This document shows positions 43,245-52,835 of a stretch of 64,000 nucleotides of DNA, piece after piece. The notes beneath the pieces were generated by a model, which saw only the letters and a program-made list of their open reading frames with translations, searched no databases and was not told the DNA's origin. The translations under genes and the position numbers were made by a program. The stretch covers positions 1,080,645 to 1,144,644 of the forward strand of contig CAWFUF010000011.1 in NCBI GenBank assembly GCA_963818775.1. The letters are read 5' to 3'. Numbering within the stretch: position 1 is the first letter of the stretch; the number at the start of each line of letters is the position of its first letter. The DNA comes from JAMXLO01 sp963818775. GTDB taxonomy: Bacteria > Pseudomonadota > Alphaproteobacteria > Acetobacterales > Acetobacteraceae.

Positions 43245-44044
43245 GTATTCCGCCGGTCCTGCTGGTCGGCTGCGGGCGCATGGGCAGTGCCATGCTGTCG
43301 GGGTGGCGCGAGCAGGGGTTGGCGCTGTCGGTCGCAGTGGATCCGGCGCCGACGGCGGCTGAATGGGCGGGACCTGACCTGACGGTGGTGCCGGACGTCG
43401 CGGCGATACCACTGGAATTCGCGCCTGCAGCCGTGGTGTTCGCGGTGAAACCGCAGAACGCGGCCGAAACCTTGCCACTGTACCGCCAGTTCGTTGAAAA
43501 CGCGGTGTTCCTGTCGATCATGGCGGGCCGCACGATCGCCGGCATGCTCGGGCTGCTCGGCGGTGAGGCGGCGATCGTGCGGGCGATGCCGAACACGCCG
43601 GCGGCAGTTCGGCAGGGCGTCACGGTCGCGTGCCCAGGGCTTGGCGTGGACACGCCGCAGCGCGTGCTGTGCGAGCGGCTGCTGCAGGCAATTGGCGTGG
43701 TGGCCTGGGTCGAGGATGAAGGCCTGCTCGACGCGGTCACCGCGGTGTCGGGTAGCGGGCCGGCTTATGTATTTCTGCTGGCCGAGCTGATGGAGCAGGC
43801 GGCGCGCGAGCAGGGGATCCCGCCTGACCTCGCGCGGTTGCTGGCGCGACAGACGGTGTCCGGGTCCGGCGCGCTGCTGGCCGCGAGCTCCGAGGATGCC
43901 GCGGCCCTGCGCGTGGCGGTCACCAGTCCAGGTGGTACCACGGAGCGTGCATTGGCCGTGCTGATGGCATCGGAGGCCTGGCCGGCGGCGCTCAGTAAAG
44001 CCATAGCCGAGGCGACGGTTCGCTCGCGCGAGCTGGCAGGATAA
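43241..44044 (+). CDS. proC: Pyrroline-5-carboxylate reductase
   Basis: 267 residues from ATG 43241 (MSIPPVLLVGCGRMGSAMLS). The last step of proline synthesis, reducing pyrroline-5-carboxylate with NAD(P)H. N-terminal Rossmann GCGRMGSAM, VFAVKPQNAAETLP, IVRAMPNTPAAVRQG, then the dimer/active-site signature AVSGSGPAYVFLLAELM and VTSPGGTTERAL. The order YbjN-proC with ATGA overlap is common in alphaproteobacteria. Confidence 0.94.
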   Translation: MSIPPVLLVGCGRMGSAMLSGWREQGLALSVAVDPAPTAAEWAGPDLTVVPDVAAIPLEFAPAAVVFAVKPQNAAETLPLYRQFVENAVFLSIMAGRTIAGMLGLLGGEAAIVRAMPNTPAAVRQGVTVACPGLGVDTPQRVLCERLLQAIGVVAWVEDEGLLDAVTAVSGSGPAYVFLLAELMEQAAREQGIPPDLARLLARQTVSGSGALLAASSEDAAALRVAVTSPGGTTERALAVLMASEAWPAALSKAIAEATVRSRELAG

Positions 44045-44095
44045 CGATTCGGGTTGTTCGGTGCCCGCAGGCGTTACCACCTACGGGCACCGCAT

Positions 44096-44791
44096 CTACA
44101 CAACCAGTCGGATCGCCCTCGCTCTCTCATGAGGTGTCGGCCACAGGACGAAGGCCTCCACAGGCTGAGCGATGTTCTTCAGCGCCAATGGGCCAAGGGC
44201 TTCGAATGGCAATCCAAGCCGATCGCCTCCCCGGTCATGCACCGCGCGCGAGACGCACACTGCCCCCGGCGGGCACACCTCTTGCAACCGCGCAGCGATG
44301 ATGACGCCGTCACCATGAAAGTCGCCTCCGTCCGCAAAGACGTCACCCACATCAACACCCATGCGCAAGCGCATTGCATGGTCGTGGGGCCAGCGATCGT
44401 TCTCGACGGCGAGGTCATGCTGGATCGCCAGCGCGCATTGGACGGCTTCGGTGATGCTGCCGAACGTGATCAGCATCGAATCACCGGCGGTTTGCACAAG
44501 GCGACCATGATGCCGCCGGATTGTGGGCGTGATCAGGCTTCGCCGCATGTTGCGCAGGCGGGCTATCGTTCCGGTATCGTCCAGGCGGAACAGCCGGCTG
44601 TAGCCCACCATGTCGGCGTGGACGGCGGCCATCAGGCGACCGACATGGCCGGCCCGTCTCGCGATGCGATCGGCCAGGAGGGTCGACCAGGCACGTCTGG
44701 GTGCCGGACCGTCCATGCCGGAAGACGCGTTCCCGAAAGATAACGCGGGCACCGGCTTCGGTTGGTAAGGGATTAGGAACCGCCGCAGCAT
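44096..44791 (-). CDS. Stand-alone class III adenylate/guanylate cyclase domain protein
   Basis: Up to 231 residues, almost entirely the catalytic domain. The first metal-binding Asp is in VHADMVGYSRLFRLDD, the second in LVQTAGDSMLITFGSI, followed by MRLRMGVDVGDVF and DGVIIAARLQEVCPPGAVCV. Similar alphaproteobacterial proteins continue with TPR or other C-terminal modules; this one ends soon after NIAQPVEAFVLWP. The true start may be any of several Met codons near 44791-44714. Signal input is unknown. Confidence 0.8.
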   Translation of the reverse strand: MLRRFLIPYQPKPVPALSFGNASSGMDGPAPRRAWSTLLADRIARRAGHVGRLMAAVHADMVGYSRLFRLDDTGTIARLRNMRRSLITPTIRRHHGRLVQTAGDSMLITFGSITEAVQCALAIQHDLAVENDRWPHDHAMRLRMGVDVGDVFADGGDFHGDGVIIAARLQEVCPPGAVCVSRAVHDRGGDRLGLPFEALGPLALKNIAQPVEAFVLWPTPHERARAIRLVV

Positions 44792-44842
44792 TGGAAGCCT
44801 CGCCGAAACGAGGTGGGGGGCGGACGGAGATCATGGTGACAT

Positions 44843-44873
44843 GAAAAAGCCCCGTCCGACGATCGGCGGGGCT
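44843..44873 (-). terminator. Strong Rho-independent terminator on the minus strand
   Basis: AGCCCCG (44848-44854) pairs with CGGGGCT (44867-44873), extended inside by CCGA/TCGG around a CGA loop with one bulged base. Read on the minus strand, the hairpin is followed directly by five T (44844-44848 as A on the plus strand). It lies about 220 bases past the ThuA-like stop codon. Confidence 0.75.
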
Positions 44874-45092
44874 ACGAGCGCTGCCGACTATCGCCAGGCT
44901 ACAACGCGCGCGACCCCGAGCCCTCCATAATGAGGGCCGTGAGCGTGTCGCAGCCTGCGATCGATTGCATCCGGTACATGCGGCGGCGCATAGCATGTCG
45001 CTATTCGCGGCACCAAACGCATTCGGACCGCACTGCATCACAGAGTCGCGATGATCTGCTCTGGCTACCAGGCGGCTATGCTACGATTGTAG
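44874..45092 (-). other. Gap between ThuA-like gene and terminator, possible small RNA
   Basis: About 220 bases with no coding signal lie between the ThuA-like stop and the terminator. A perfect 6-bp hairpin with 6-base loop (GCCCTC CATAAT GAGGGC, 44920-44937) sits in the middle. Either this is a long 3' untranslated region or a separate minus-strand small RNA ending at the terminator. No known RNA family recognised. Confidence 0.35.
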
Positions 45093-45902
45093 CTACGAAG
45101 TCATACCCCAGGCGATGGTGTTGCGCAGCAGTGCGATGAATGCGTCGCTGTCCCACGCGCCGTGGAAGGTGGCCGGCGTCGTATCGGTGGAATCAGCGGA
45201 TCGGCCCGCGCGGATCGCGGGGTTGTGGCAGTGGCCGAGTGCAAAATAGGTGGCGCCGCCGGCGCCGACCTCACGCGTATAGCCAAGCACGCGGGTCCTG
45301 CCGTCAGATTGCAGCGACGTGTCCGAGGGATAGAGGGTTCCAATGCTCGGCGACACAGCGCCAGGGCCGTAGTCCGCCGTCAGCAGAATCCGGGTCGACC
45401 CCGGCTCTTGCAGTTCGATGAAGTACGGCTCGTCCTCGACGTCGAACGACGCGCCTAGCCCACGGGTGATCGGGTGATCGGTGTCGCGCACGTCGACATG
45501 AATATTGCAGATCGGAGGATGGGTCAGGAAACGGCTGCCGAGCAGAGCATGGTGCTCGGTCTTCACGGTGCGGCGCTGGCGCGTGCCCTCCACCCGTTCG
45601 GCGCGGCCACCGCTGGTCCCGTGCAGGCCCAGCCATTGGCCGCCCGCCTCCAGCCACTGCCGGATGGCGCGGCACTGCGCGCCATCGGGGTAGGGACCGG
45701 CCACATAGGTGATCAGCAATCGGCCGACCGGCAGCCACTTCTCGATATCGGCAAAATCGTTGGCGACCGAGGCTGGAATGTCGCGCTCTGCCAACAGACC
45801 CAGCAACCGCATGCGGGCATAGTCGTGGTCGTGCCCGGCGGCCGAACCCGGCGGAAAGCCACCGGCGATGAGATGCGCGCGGCCGGACTTGTTCTCGCTC
45901 AT
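45093..45902 (-). CDS. ThuA-like domain protein
   Basis: 269 residues from ATG 45902 (MSENKSGRAHLIAGGFPPGS), with GGGAGCGAGGTGATC upstream. The ThuA-like fold is related to glutamine amidotransferases but lacks the nucleophile: RLLITYVAGPYPD, EAGGQWLGLHGTSGG, HVDVRDTDHPITRGLG, EDEPYFIELQ and the C-terminal FALGHCHNPAIR. Related proteins are involved in trehalose/sucrose use or are uncharacterised. No sugar genes are adjacent. Confidence 0.83.
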   Translation of the reverse strand: MSENKSGRAHLIAGGFPPGSAAGHDHDYARMRLLGLLAERDIPASVANDFADIEKWLPVGRLLITYVAGPYPDGAQCRAIRQWLEAGGQWLGLHGTSGGRAERVEGTRQRRTVKTEHHALLGSRFLTHPPICNIHVDVRDTDHPITRGLGASFDVEDEPYFIELQEPGSTRILLTADYGPGAVSPSIGTLYPSDTSLQSDGRTRVLGYTREVGAGGATYFALGHCHNPAIRAGRSADSTDTTPATFHGAWDSDAFIALLRNTIAWGMTS

Positions 45903-46020
45903 TGGATCACCTCGCTCCCCATTCGATGGCGAGGAGTTGTAAGGCCGACCAGGAGCGCCATCAAACCGTCCCGCGTCCGCGTGGGTGGTCAAGCCCGCAA
46001 TCAGCCACCATGATACAGCG

Positions 46021-46653
46021 ATGGACGATGCTGCATTCGATCGCGCCTTGATCGCCGCCGCATTCCAGATCGCCGCGGAAAGCGGCTGGAGCGCGGTCAA
46101 CGTTGCCGTTGCGGCGCGCGCCGCAAGTCTGCCGCTGGCGCGCGCCCGAGAACGCTTCCCGGGCCGGGTCGCAATCCTCCTGCGCCTCGGCCGAATGGCT
46201 GACCAGGCTGCGCTGGCCGAGGCGCCGTCGGACGGACCGGTCCGCGACAGGCTGTTCGATCTGCTGATGCGGCGCATCGATGCACTCCAGGCGCATCGCG
46301 CCGGTGTGCTGGCGCTGCTTCGCGCCTTGCCGGCCGAACCGCCCATAGCGCTGCTGCTCGCTCTGGCGACGCGGCGCAGCATGCGGTGGATGCTGCAGGC
46401 GGCCGGCGTCCTCCCCACGAGCGGTGTTCGTGGCGAACTGCGGGTAAAAGGCCTGGTGGCAGTCTGGCTGTGGACAATTCGCGCCTGGCGGAGCGACGAA
46501 AGCCAGGATCTGTCGGCGACGATGTCGGCGCTGGATGTGGCGCTGCGCCGTGCCGAAAGCGCGGCCGAATGGCTCGGCTGGCGTCCGCGGCTGGCGGAAC
46601 CAACGCCGGACACCTCCGCCACCGAGGAACCCACGCCGGACGCGCCGGCTTGA
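46021..46653 (+). CDS. COQ9/TetR-fold protein, putative ubiquinone biosynthesis factor
   Basis: 210 residues from ATG 46021 (MDDAAFDRALIAAAFQIAAE). The N-terminal helices resemble a TetR DNA-binding domain (GWSAVNVAVAARAASLPLAR), and the C-terminal part LRVKGLVAVWLWTIRAWRSD and MSALDVALRRAESAAEWLGW matches COQ9-type lipid-binding proteins that present quinone precursors to COQ7-like hydroxylases. Read as COQ9-like and not a repressor because of the C-terminal match. An NDUFA9-like gene follows after 46 bp. Confidence 0.7.
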   Translation: MDDAAFDRALIAAAFQIAAESGWSAVNVAVAARAASLPLARARERFPGRVAILLRLGRMADQAALAEAPSDGPVRDRLFDLLMRRIDALQAHRAGVLALLRALPAEPPIALLLALATRRSMRWMLQAAGVLPTSGVRGELRVKGLVAVWLWTIRAWRSDESQDLSATMSALDVALRRAESAAEWLGWRPRLAEPTPDTSATEEPTPDAPA

Positions 46654-46699
46654 GCGTCGTTGCGCTGCCGCCTATCAAGGGCGTGCAGCCGGAGGTTCG

Positions 46700-47698
46700 A
46701 TGATGGCGACGCGAAGCGTGGCAACGGTGTTCGGCGGGTCAGGCTTCATAGGCCGCTATATCGTGAAGCGCCTGGCCGAGAAGGGTTTCGTCGTGCGGGT
46801 GGCCGTGCGCGACACCGAGCGCACGCTGTTTCTCAAGCCGATGGGCGCCGTGGGGCAGATTGTGCCGCTGTACGCGTCGCTCACCCACGAACCTACAGTG
46901 CATCGCGCGGTGGAGGGTGCCGATCTCGTCGTCAATGCGGTGGGCATTCTGAGCGAGCAGCGATCGGGGGATTTTCAGCGCATCCAGGCCGAAGGGGTTG
47001 GGCTCGTGGCGCGCCTCGCGGCAGAAGCGGGCGTCGCGCGCCTCGTGCACATATCGGCGATCGGCGCGGACCCGCACGCGAACAGCCGCTATGCCGCCAC
47101 CAAAGGCATCGGCGAGGCAATGCTGCGCGAAGCCTTCGCCGGTGCCACGATCTTGCGGCCGTCCCTCGTATTCGGCCCGGAGGATATGCTGTTCAATCGC
47201 TTCGCCGCGATGGCGCGGATCCTGCCGGTGATGCCGGTGATCTGCGGCGGTACACTGTTTCAGCCGGTCTATGTCGGCGATGTCGCTGACGCTGTGATGG
47301 CGGCGCTGGCGCGTCCGGATGCCGCCGGCGCGGTCTACGAACTCGGCGGCCCACGCGTGTGGCAGTTCCGCGAGTTGCTTGCCTATGTCCTGCAGGAAAC
47401 CGGGCGGAAGAGACGGATGGTCGATGTGCCGATGGGGCTGGCGCGATTGCAGGCGCGCATCATGGAACTGCTGCCAGGCAAGCCGCTGACCCAAGATCAA
47501 TTGCTGATGCTCCAGCATGACAACGTGGCGAGCGCCGACATCCCCGGACTGAAGGAACTCGGCATCGTGCCGACGCCCGTGGAACTGGTTGTACCGGTCT
47601 ATTTGCGGCGATTCCAACCGGGCGGCGGCAGGCGCAGGGTGCTGCCGGAGGAGCAGGTCGGTAGTGCCACCGATCTTTCATTTCAAACGAAAGACTGA
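46700..47698 (+). CDS. Complex I NDUFA9-like subunit, NAD(P)-binding short-chain dehydrogenase family
   Basis: 332 residues from ATG 46700 with GGAGG at 46691-46695. The Rossmann motif ATVFGGSGFIGRYIVKRLAE is at the N-terminus, then LVNAVGILSEQRSGDFQRIQ, VHISAIGADPHANSRYAATK (no standard YxxxK catalysis expected) and LRPSLVFGPEDMLFNRFAAM. In alphaproteobacteria and mitochondria the NDUFA9 homologue is an accessory complex I subunit holding NADPH. With the COQ9-like gene before it, this makes a quinone/complex I pair. Confidence 0.88.
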   Translation: MMATRSVATVFGGSGFIGRYIVKRLAEKGFVVRVAVRDTERTLFLKPMGAVGQIVPLYASLTHEPTVHRAVEGADLVVNAVGILSEQRSGDFQRIQAEGVGLVARLAAEAGVARLVHISAIGADPHANSRYAATKGIGEAMLREAFAGATILRPSLVFGPEDMLFNRFAAMARILPVMPVICGGTLFQPVYVGDVADAVMAALARPDAAGAVYELGGPRVWQFRELLAYVLQETGRKRRMVDVPMGLARLQARIMELLPGKPLTQDQLLMLQHDNVASADIPGLKELGIVPTPVELVVPVYLRRFQPGGGRRRVLPEEQVGSATDLSFQTKD

Positions 47699-47749
47699 CG
47701 TCGCAACACGCTTGGCGCGACGCGGCGCGCGGTGTCATAAGCACCGGCG

Positions 47750-48418
47750 ATGCGAACGCTGTATCATCTGCCTCTGTCGCCTTACTCCCGCAAGGTGCGC
47801 CTGGTTCTCGCCGAAAAACGCTTGCCGTTCGATCTGCGAACGGAAAAGGCGTGGGAGCGGCGCGCCGAATATCTGGAACTCAATCCGGCCGGCACCGTTC
47901 CGACTCTGGTCGAGGACAACGGGCTTGCGATCCCCGATTCCGGTGTGATCTGCGAGTACCTTGAGGAGGCCTATCCGGACACCCCGCTGCTCGGCCATAC
48001 GCTGGCTGAGCGCGTCGAGGCACGGCGGCTCGTCGCATGGTTCGATGGCAAGTTTGCCGCCGAGGCGACGCGCAATCTGTTCGGCGAGAAGGTGCTGAAG
48101 CGAATGACGGGGCGCGGCAATCCGGATGCGTCAGCGATGCGCACCGGCTATCTCGCCGTGCGCTATCACCTGGAATATCTCGGTTGGCTGGCGGAGACGC
48201 GGAAGTGGCTGGCCGGGAGCGTGATGACATTGGCCGACTTCACCGCGGCGGCGCACTTGTCGTGCCTCGATTTCATTGGCGATGTGGATTGGACCGTGTC
48301 CCAGGCAGCAAGGGACTGGTATGCGCGGATGAAGTCGCGACCGAGCTTTCGCGGCGTGTTGGCGGATCGCGTACCAGGCATGACGCCGCCCGCGCATTAC
48401 GCTGACCTCGACTTTTGA
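47750..48418 (+). CDS. Glutathione S-transferase family protein
   Basis: 222 residues starting MRTLYHLPLSPYSRKVRLVL: thioredoxin-fold domain with active-site region LSPYSRKVR, then LELNPAGTVPTLVEDNG and the glutathione site AIPDSGVICEYLEE. The all-helical C-terminal domain has MTLADFTAAAHLSCLDFIGD. Ser or Tyr of the LSPYS segment is the likely catalytic residue. Substrate unknown. It follows the NDUFA9-like gene with a 51-bp gap. Confidence 0.87.
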   Translation: MRTLYHLPLSPYSRKVRLVLAEKRLPFDLRTEKAWERRAEYLELNPAGTVPTLVEDNGLAIPDSGVICEYLEEAYPDTPLLGHTLAERVEARRLVAWFDGKFAAEATRNLFGEKVLKRMTGRGNPDASAMRTGYLAVRYHLEYLGWLAETRKWLAGSVMTLADFTAAAHLSCLDFIGDVDWTVSQAARDWYARMKSRPSFRGVLADRVPGMTPPAHYADLDF

Positions 48419-48484
48419 GGCAGCCATCCACCGCCTCCCGCTCGATATTGTTCTAAGCATCCCGCTCCTTGGAGGAATGTGCAA

Positions 48485-50893
48485 ATGACTGAACGTGTCC
48501 CAAATTGGGGCAGGAGACGCTTGCTTGCCACCGTGAGCACGGCAGCTTTTGTGCTGCCGGCGCTGGCGCAAGATGTGCTGCCACGGCCCGAGGCACCCTT
48601 CAAAGGATTCGTCGGCCGCACGGTCGAAGAATCCACCAAGGATTTCCCACAGGAGGTCAAGGCACCCAACGGTGCCCCGAACATACTACTCATCCTGACT
48701 GACGACGTGGGATTTGGCGCAAGCAGCACATTTGGCGGCCCGGTTCCGACGCCGACCATGGATCGGCTCGCTAACGAGGGTCTCCGCTACACGGAATTCC
48801 ACACCACAGCGCTATGCTCGCCCACCCGTGCGGCGCTCCTGACCGGACGTAATCACCACTCTGCCGCGACCGGTGTCATCATGGAGGGTGGTACTGGCTT
48901 CCCCGGTTACAACACGCTCATGCCGAAAAGCGTCGGAACCTTCGCCGAGGTGCTCAGGCAAAGCGGCTACAACACCGCGTGGTACGGCAAGAATCACAAC
49001 GTACCCGACTGGCACAACAGCCAAGCCGGGCCGTTCGACCTGTGGCCGACTGGATTGGGATTTGAATATTTCTATGGCTTTATCGGCGGCGACACCAGCC
49101 AGTGGGCGCCGGCCATCTTCGAGAACATCAAGCCGATTGAGCCACCACACGATGACAAAGACTATTTCTTCGAGAAGGACATGGCGGACAAAGCCATCGA
49201 CCGGATTCGCCTGCTGCATTCGATTGCGCCAGACAAGCCGTGGGTGACATACTATGCTCCAGGCACGGCGCACGCCCCGCACCATGCGCCGAAGGATTGG
49301 ATCGCCAAATTCAAGGGTCAGTTTGATCAGGGTTGGGATAAGGTCCGCGAGGAAACGCTTGCTCGCCAGAAGCGGCTGGGCGTCGTGCCGGAGAATACCA
49401 AACTGACCGAGCGCTCTGCGGGCATTCCCGCGTGGGACTCGCTTGACGCCGACCACAAGAAGGTCGCAGCCCACATGATGGAGGTCTACGCGGCTGCGCT
49501 GAGCTATTGCGACACCCAGATGGGTCGCATTATCGATGCGCTGGCGGACCTGGGCGAACTCGACAACACGCTGGTCATCTACATCCAGGGAGATAACGGC
49601 GCGAGCGCCGAAGGTGGCCCACAGGGCTTGCTCAACGAGATGGCGTTTTTCAACGCCATCCCAGAGGATTTCAACGAAGTTTTGCGCCGCATGGACGAAC
49701 TCGGTGGCCCGACGACGTTCAATCACTACCCGATCGGTTGGGCGCACGCGATGGACACGCCGTTCCAGTGGACCAAACAGATTGCCTCGCACTTCGGCGG
49801 CACTCGCAACGGCATGGTCATGTCCTGGCCCGCGCGCATCAAGGACAAAGGTGGCATCCGCACGCAGTTCCACCATGTCATCGACATTGCGCCGACCATC
49901 CTTGAGGCGATCGGCGTACAAATGCCTGCGGTGCTCAACGGCGTGCCGCAGAAGCCCATCGAGGGCGTGAGCATGGTCTATTCGTTTGATGATGCGAAGG
50001 CGGCCTCGACCCACCGCACTCAATACTTCGAGATGTTCGCCAATCGTGCCATCTACAATGACGGTTGGATCGCCGCGACGACGCCACCGCTGGCACCATG
50101 GGCCGTTGGTAAGACGATCGGCGTGGACGACTACAAATGGGAATTGTACGACATCACAAAGGATTTCAGCGAGGCCACTGACCTCGCGGCCCAGGAACCT
50201 AAGAAGCTCCGGGAATTGCAGGAATTGTTCTGGATCGAAGCGGCCAAGTACAACGTGTTGCCATTGGACAACAGCAAAATCGAACGGATGAATGTTGACA
50301 ACCGCCCGAGTTTGACCCGTGGCCGCTCCGTGTTCGCTTACTATCCGGGGATGACGCGCATTCCAGAAGGCAGCGCGCCGAGCATATTGAACAAGTCGTT
50401 CAAGATCGGTGCCGATTTGACGATACCGGACACCGGCGCGGAAGGCGTCCTGGTGACGCAGGGCGGGCGCTTCAACGGATGGGGGTTGTACCTGCTCGCG
50501 GGAAAGCCCGTGCTCCACTACAACACCGTGGGCGTCTATCGCTACACAGTCGCCGGACCCGACCGGCTTTCCCCCGGCAATCACACCATCCTGGTCGATT
50601 TCAAGTATGACGGTGGTGGCCTCGGCAAAGGTGGCAGCGCGACGCTGACGGTGGACGGACGGCAGGTGGCCCAAGGCAGGATTGAGCGAACAATCCCATT
50701 CCGCATCTCTGCGGATGAAACACTGGACATTGGCGAAGACACTGGCACCCCGGTCAGCGAGGATTATCGGGTGCCGTTCAAGTTCACCGGCAACTTGAAG
50801 AAGGTCGGCATCCAGCTAACCGATGCCGTGCTCAGCGCATCCGACGAAGCGGAAATCGAGAAGATGAGGGCAGCAATAGCAGTGAGTGAATAA
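48485..50893 (+). CDS. Arylsulfatase, formylglycine-dependent
   Basis: 802 residues from ATG 48485 (GGAGGA at 48471-48476). Signal: RRRLLATVSTAAFVLPALAQ, with an arginine-rich n-region that may be a Tat signal, so a periplasmic or secreted enzyme. Metal site LILTDDVGFGASSTF near residue 75, and the sulfatase motif ALCSPTRAALLTGR with Cys111, the residue oxidised to formylglycine. YIQGDNGASAEGG adds further metal ligands. Beyond the catalytic domain (about 40-590) is a beta-rich C-terminal region seen in large arylsulfatases. It frees sulfate from aryl or sugar esters. No formylglycine-generating enzyme is in the window. Confidence 0.9.
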   Translation: MTERVPNWGRRRLLATVSTAAFVLPALAQDVLPRPEAPFKGFVGRTVEESTKDFPQEVKAPNGAPNILLILTDDVGFGASSTFGGPVPTPTMDRLANEGLRYTEFHTTALCSPTRAALLTGRNHHSAATGVIMEGGTGFPGYNTLMPKSVGTFAEVLRQSGYNTAWYGKNHNVPDWHNSQAGPFDLWPTGLGFEYFYGFIGGDTSQWAPAIFENIKPIEPPHDDKDYFFEKDMADKAIDRIRLLHSIAPDKPWVTYYAPGTAHAPHHAPKDWIAKFKGQFDQGWDKVREETLARQKRLGVVPENTKLTERSAGIPAWDSLDADHKKVAAHMMEVYAAALSYCDTQMGRIIDALADLGELDNTLVIYIQGDNGASAEGGPQGLLNEMAFFNAIPEDFNEVLRRMDELGGPTTFNHYPIGWAHAMDTPFQWTKQIASHFGGTRNGMVMSWPARIKDKGGIRTQFHHVIDIAPTILEAIGVQMPAVLNGVPQKPIEGVSMVYSFDDAKAASTHRTQYFEMFANRAIYNDGWIAATTPPLAPWAVGKTIGVDDYKWELYDITKDFSEATDLAAQEPKKLRELQELFWIEAAKYNVLPLDNSKIERMNVDNRPSLTRGRSVFAYYPGMTRIPEGSAPSILNKSFKIGADLTIPDTGAEGVLVTQGGRFNGWGLYLLAGKPVLHYNTVGVYRYTVAGPDRLSPGNHTILVDFKYDGGGLGKGGSATLTVDGRQVAQGRIERTIPFRISADETLDIGEDTGTPVSEDYRVPFKFTGNLKKVGIQLTDAVLSASDEAEIEKMRAAIAVSE

Positions 50894-50954
50894 TCCGAAC
50901 TAGCGGGCAGGATCAGTCGTCCCTGAGCAGGGCCGCTCAGCGGCAGGGCATTTG

Positions 50955-50987
50955 CCGCTTCCCCCTCCCGCAAGGGGAGGGGAAGGC
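50955..50987. repeat. Single copy of the GC-rich palindromic repeat
   Basis: CCGCTTCCCCCTCCCGCAAG followed by GGGAGGGGAAGGCG forms one hairpin (CTTCCCC..TCCC facing GGGAGGGGAAG) between convergent genes for the arylsulfatase and the serine hydrolase. Its position suits a bidirectional terminator. The core equals the copies at 10401, 19159 and 39927. Confidence 0.75.
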
Positions 50988-50995
50988 GCGCGGGG

Positions 50996-52835
50996 CTACG
51001 GCAACGGCGTCGTGTTCAGCACCTGATCAATCGAGGTGCCGAGATCGTCCAGCTTTGGCGACGTGTTCGGCGGCCAATCGCGCGTGTTGATGACATAGGC
51101 GCAGTCCACCCCGTCGCCGCGCGACCATGCCAGAGTGGACGAACCGGGCGTGCTCCCCGACCGCGCCGAATTCGGTGCCCGCCCGCCATTGCCCCACACA
51201 GCATGCAGGTGGATGAACTGTGTCAGGGCCTCGGCGGAAGCCGATGTGCCGGCGCACGCGGCCGCGACCTCCTTCACCTGTCCGTCGCCGCCGAATATCG
51301 CCGGTACCAGCAACGGCGAGAGCGGATCGAGCGCCGAGTTTCCGAGGCCTTCATCCTCGATCATCGCCTCGGTCGACGGCTGCTGATTCGCCGCGGTGGG
51401 ACGAATCTTCACCTCGGTGATCCCCTCTGGCTCCAGCAACGTGTTCTTCACATAGTCGAAGTAGTCCATGCCGGTGACCTTCTCGACAACGGCGCTGGCG
51501 AGCAGATAGCCGAAGTTGGAGTACCTGACTCCGCGCGCCAGGCGTGAAGTCAAGCATCCTGGCATACATGTAGCGGCACACGTCGAGCTTGCTCACCTTG
51601 TGCCCGAGCACTTCGTCCAACGCGATCTTGCGCATCTGGTAGGTGGGATCGAACCCAGAGCCGGTCGCCGTGTCGTCATAGCCGCCCATGTGGTCGAGCA
51701 ACTGCTGGATGGTGATGTCGTCGCTGCGCGGATCGGCGGGATGCGAGAAGCCGAGCAGCGGATATACCTTGGTGGCTGGCGCAAGCTTGGCTGGCTTCGC
51801 ATCATAGAGCGACTGCACCGCCGCCTCGAGGAACATCTTGCTGCAGCTTGCCAGCAGGAAGCGGTCCGACGGTTGCGTGATGCGATAGCCATCCTCGGCC
51901 CAGGTGTATCCGCGCGTCAGTTTGCTCACACCGTTCTTGGCGATCGCAAGCTGTGCGGCGCGCACCCCATTGGCCTGCATGAAGCTCTGCATGATGTGGT
52001 CGAGACCGGCAAGCTGAGGCACCTCGGTTCCTGTCGCGTGCCAATTCCGCGGCAGCGGAATGTCGCGCTGCGCGAAGATCGCAGCATAACGCGTGCCACT
52101 GCCGCTGCCCCCGCCCTGCACCGAGATGGGATAGAAGCCGCGGGCATTCTGCTGGTCGAACTCTGTCTGATAATCCGCCGACGTCATGCCGTGCCGCGCC
52201 ACCCATGGTCCGACCATGTCGTCCTTGAACAGCGAGCAGTAGAGCAGGTCGCTGGAGACCGCGACCTCGGTCGGGCGATAGAACGGATTCGACGTCTCGG
52301 CATTGAACACGGTCTGATAGCCTGCGGCATCGTCGGCGTAGTGGACATGCCACTTCGTGAAGCCTGGATTGGCGTGCCAAACTCCGATGAAGCGACGATC
52401 GCTCGGCGTGCCGTAGATCGCCACGGAACGCAGGATCATCTTGCCGTCGTGCGCCGCCTTGTTCTGTTGCTGAAAGGTGCCGACATTCGCCTCGGGTCCT
52501 GACGTCATGCCGTGACGGGCGAACCAAGGACCGGTGATGCCCTGCTCGAAAACGGCGGCGAATACGGCGTCGCTGGCGGTACCAGCGGCGGAAACCAGCA
52601 CAGGCACGTAGCCATGGGCGGTCTGGTTGTCGAAGAAACTTTGATAGCCGGCTGCATTGACGCCATGTACCGCCACCCAGGCAGGACCACTGCGCTGGAC
52701 CCAGACCGCGGCATAGCGTGCGTCGCCAGGGTCGCCATACACACTGAGAGAGATCATGCGGTAACCCTCAGCCGACAGGTGATCGAAGTTTGACTGGTGC
52801 TGGCCTGCCGTGACGCCGTGATAGGCTTGGAACAT
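50996..52835 (-). pseudogene. Serine hydrolase (beta-lactamase fold) with tandem-repeat domains, frameshifted
   Basis: From ATG 52835 (MFQAYHGVTAGQHQSNFDHL) come five repeats of about 50 residues, each with a pattern like WVARHGMTSADYQTEFDQQN then GYRMISLSVYGDPGDARYAA, matching bacterial tandem repeat domain 1 as found in polyglycine-hydrolase-like enzymes. The beta-lactamase/DD-peptidase-like domain follows with SxxK in FLLASCSKMFLEAA. After YMYARMLDFTPGAR the frame breaks; another frame resumes with RYSNFGYLLASAVVEKVTGM, holding the YxN catalytic motif, and runs to the stop at 50996. One base missing near 51535 joins them into about 613 residues. No signal peptide is evident. Confidence 0.8.

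Noticed and set aside
48812..50674. A 620-codon open frame on the minus strand opposite the arylsulfatase
   Set aside because: Composition typical of antisense reading in GC-rich DNA; the plus strand encodes complete sulfatase motifs.
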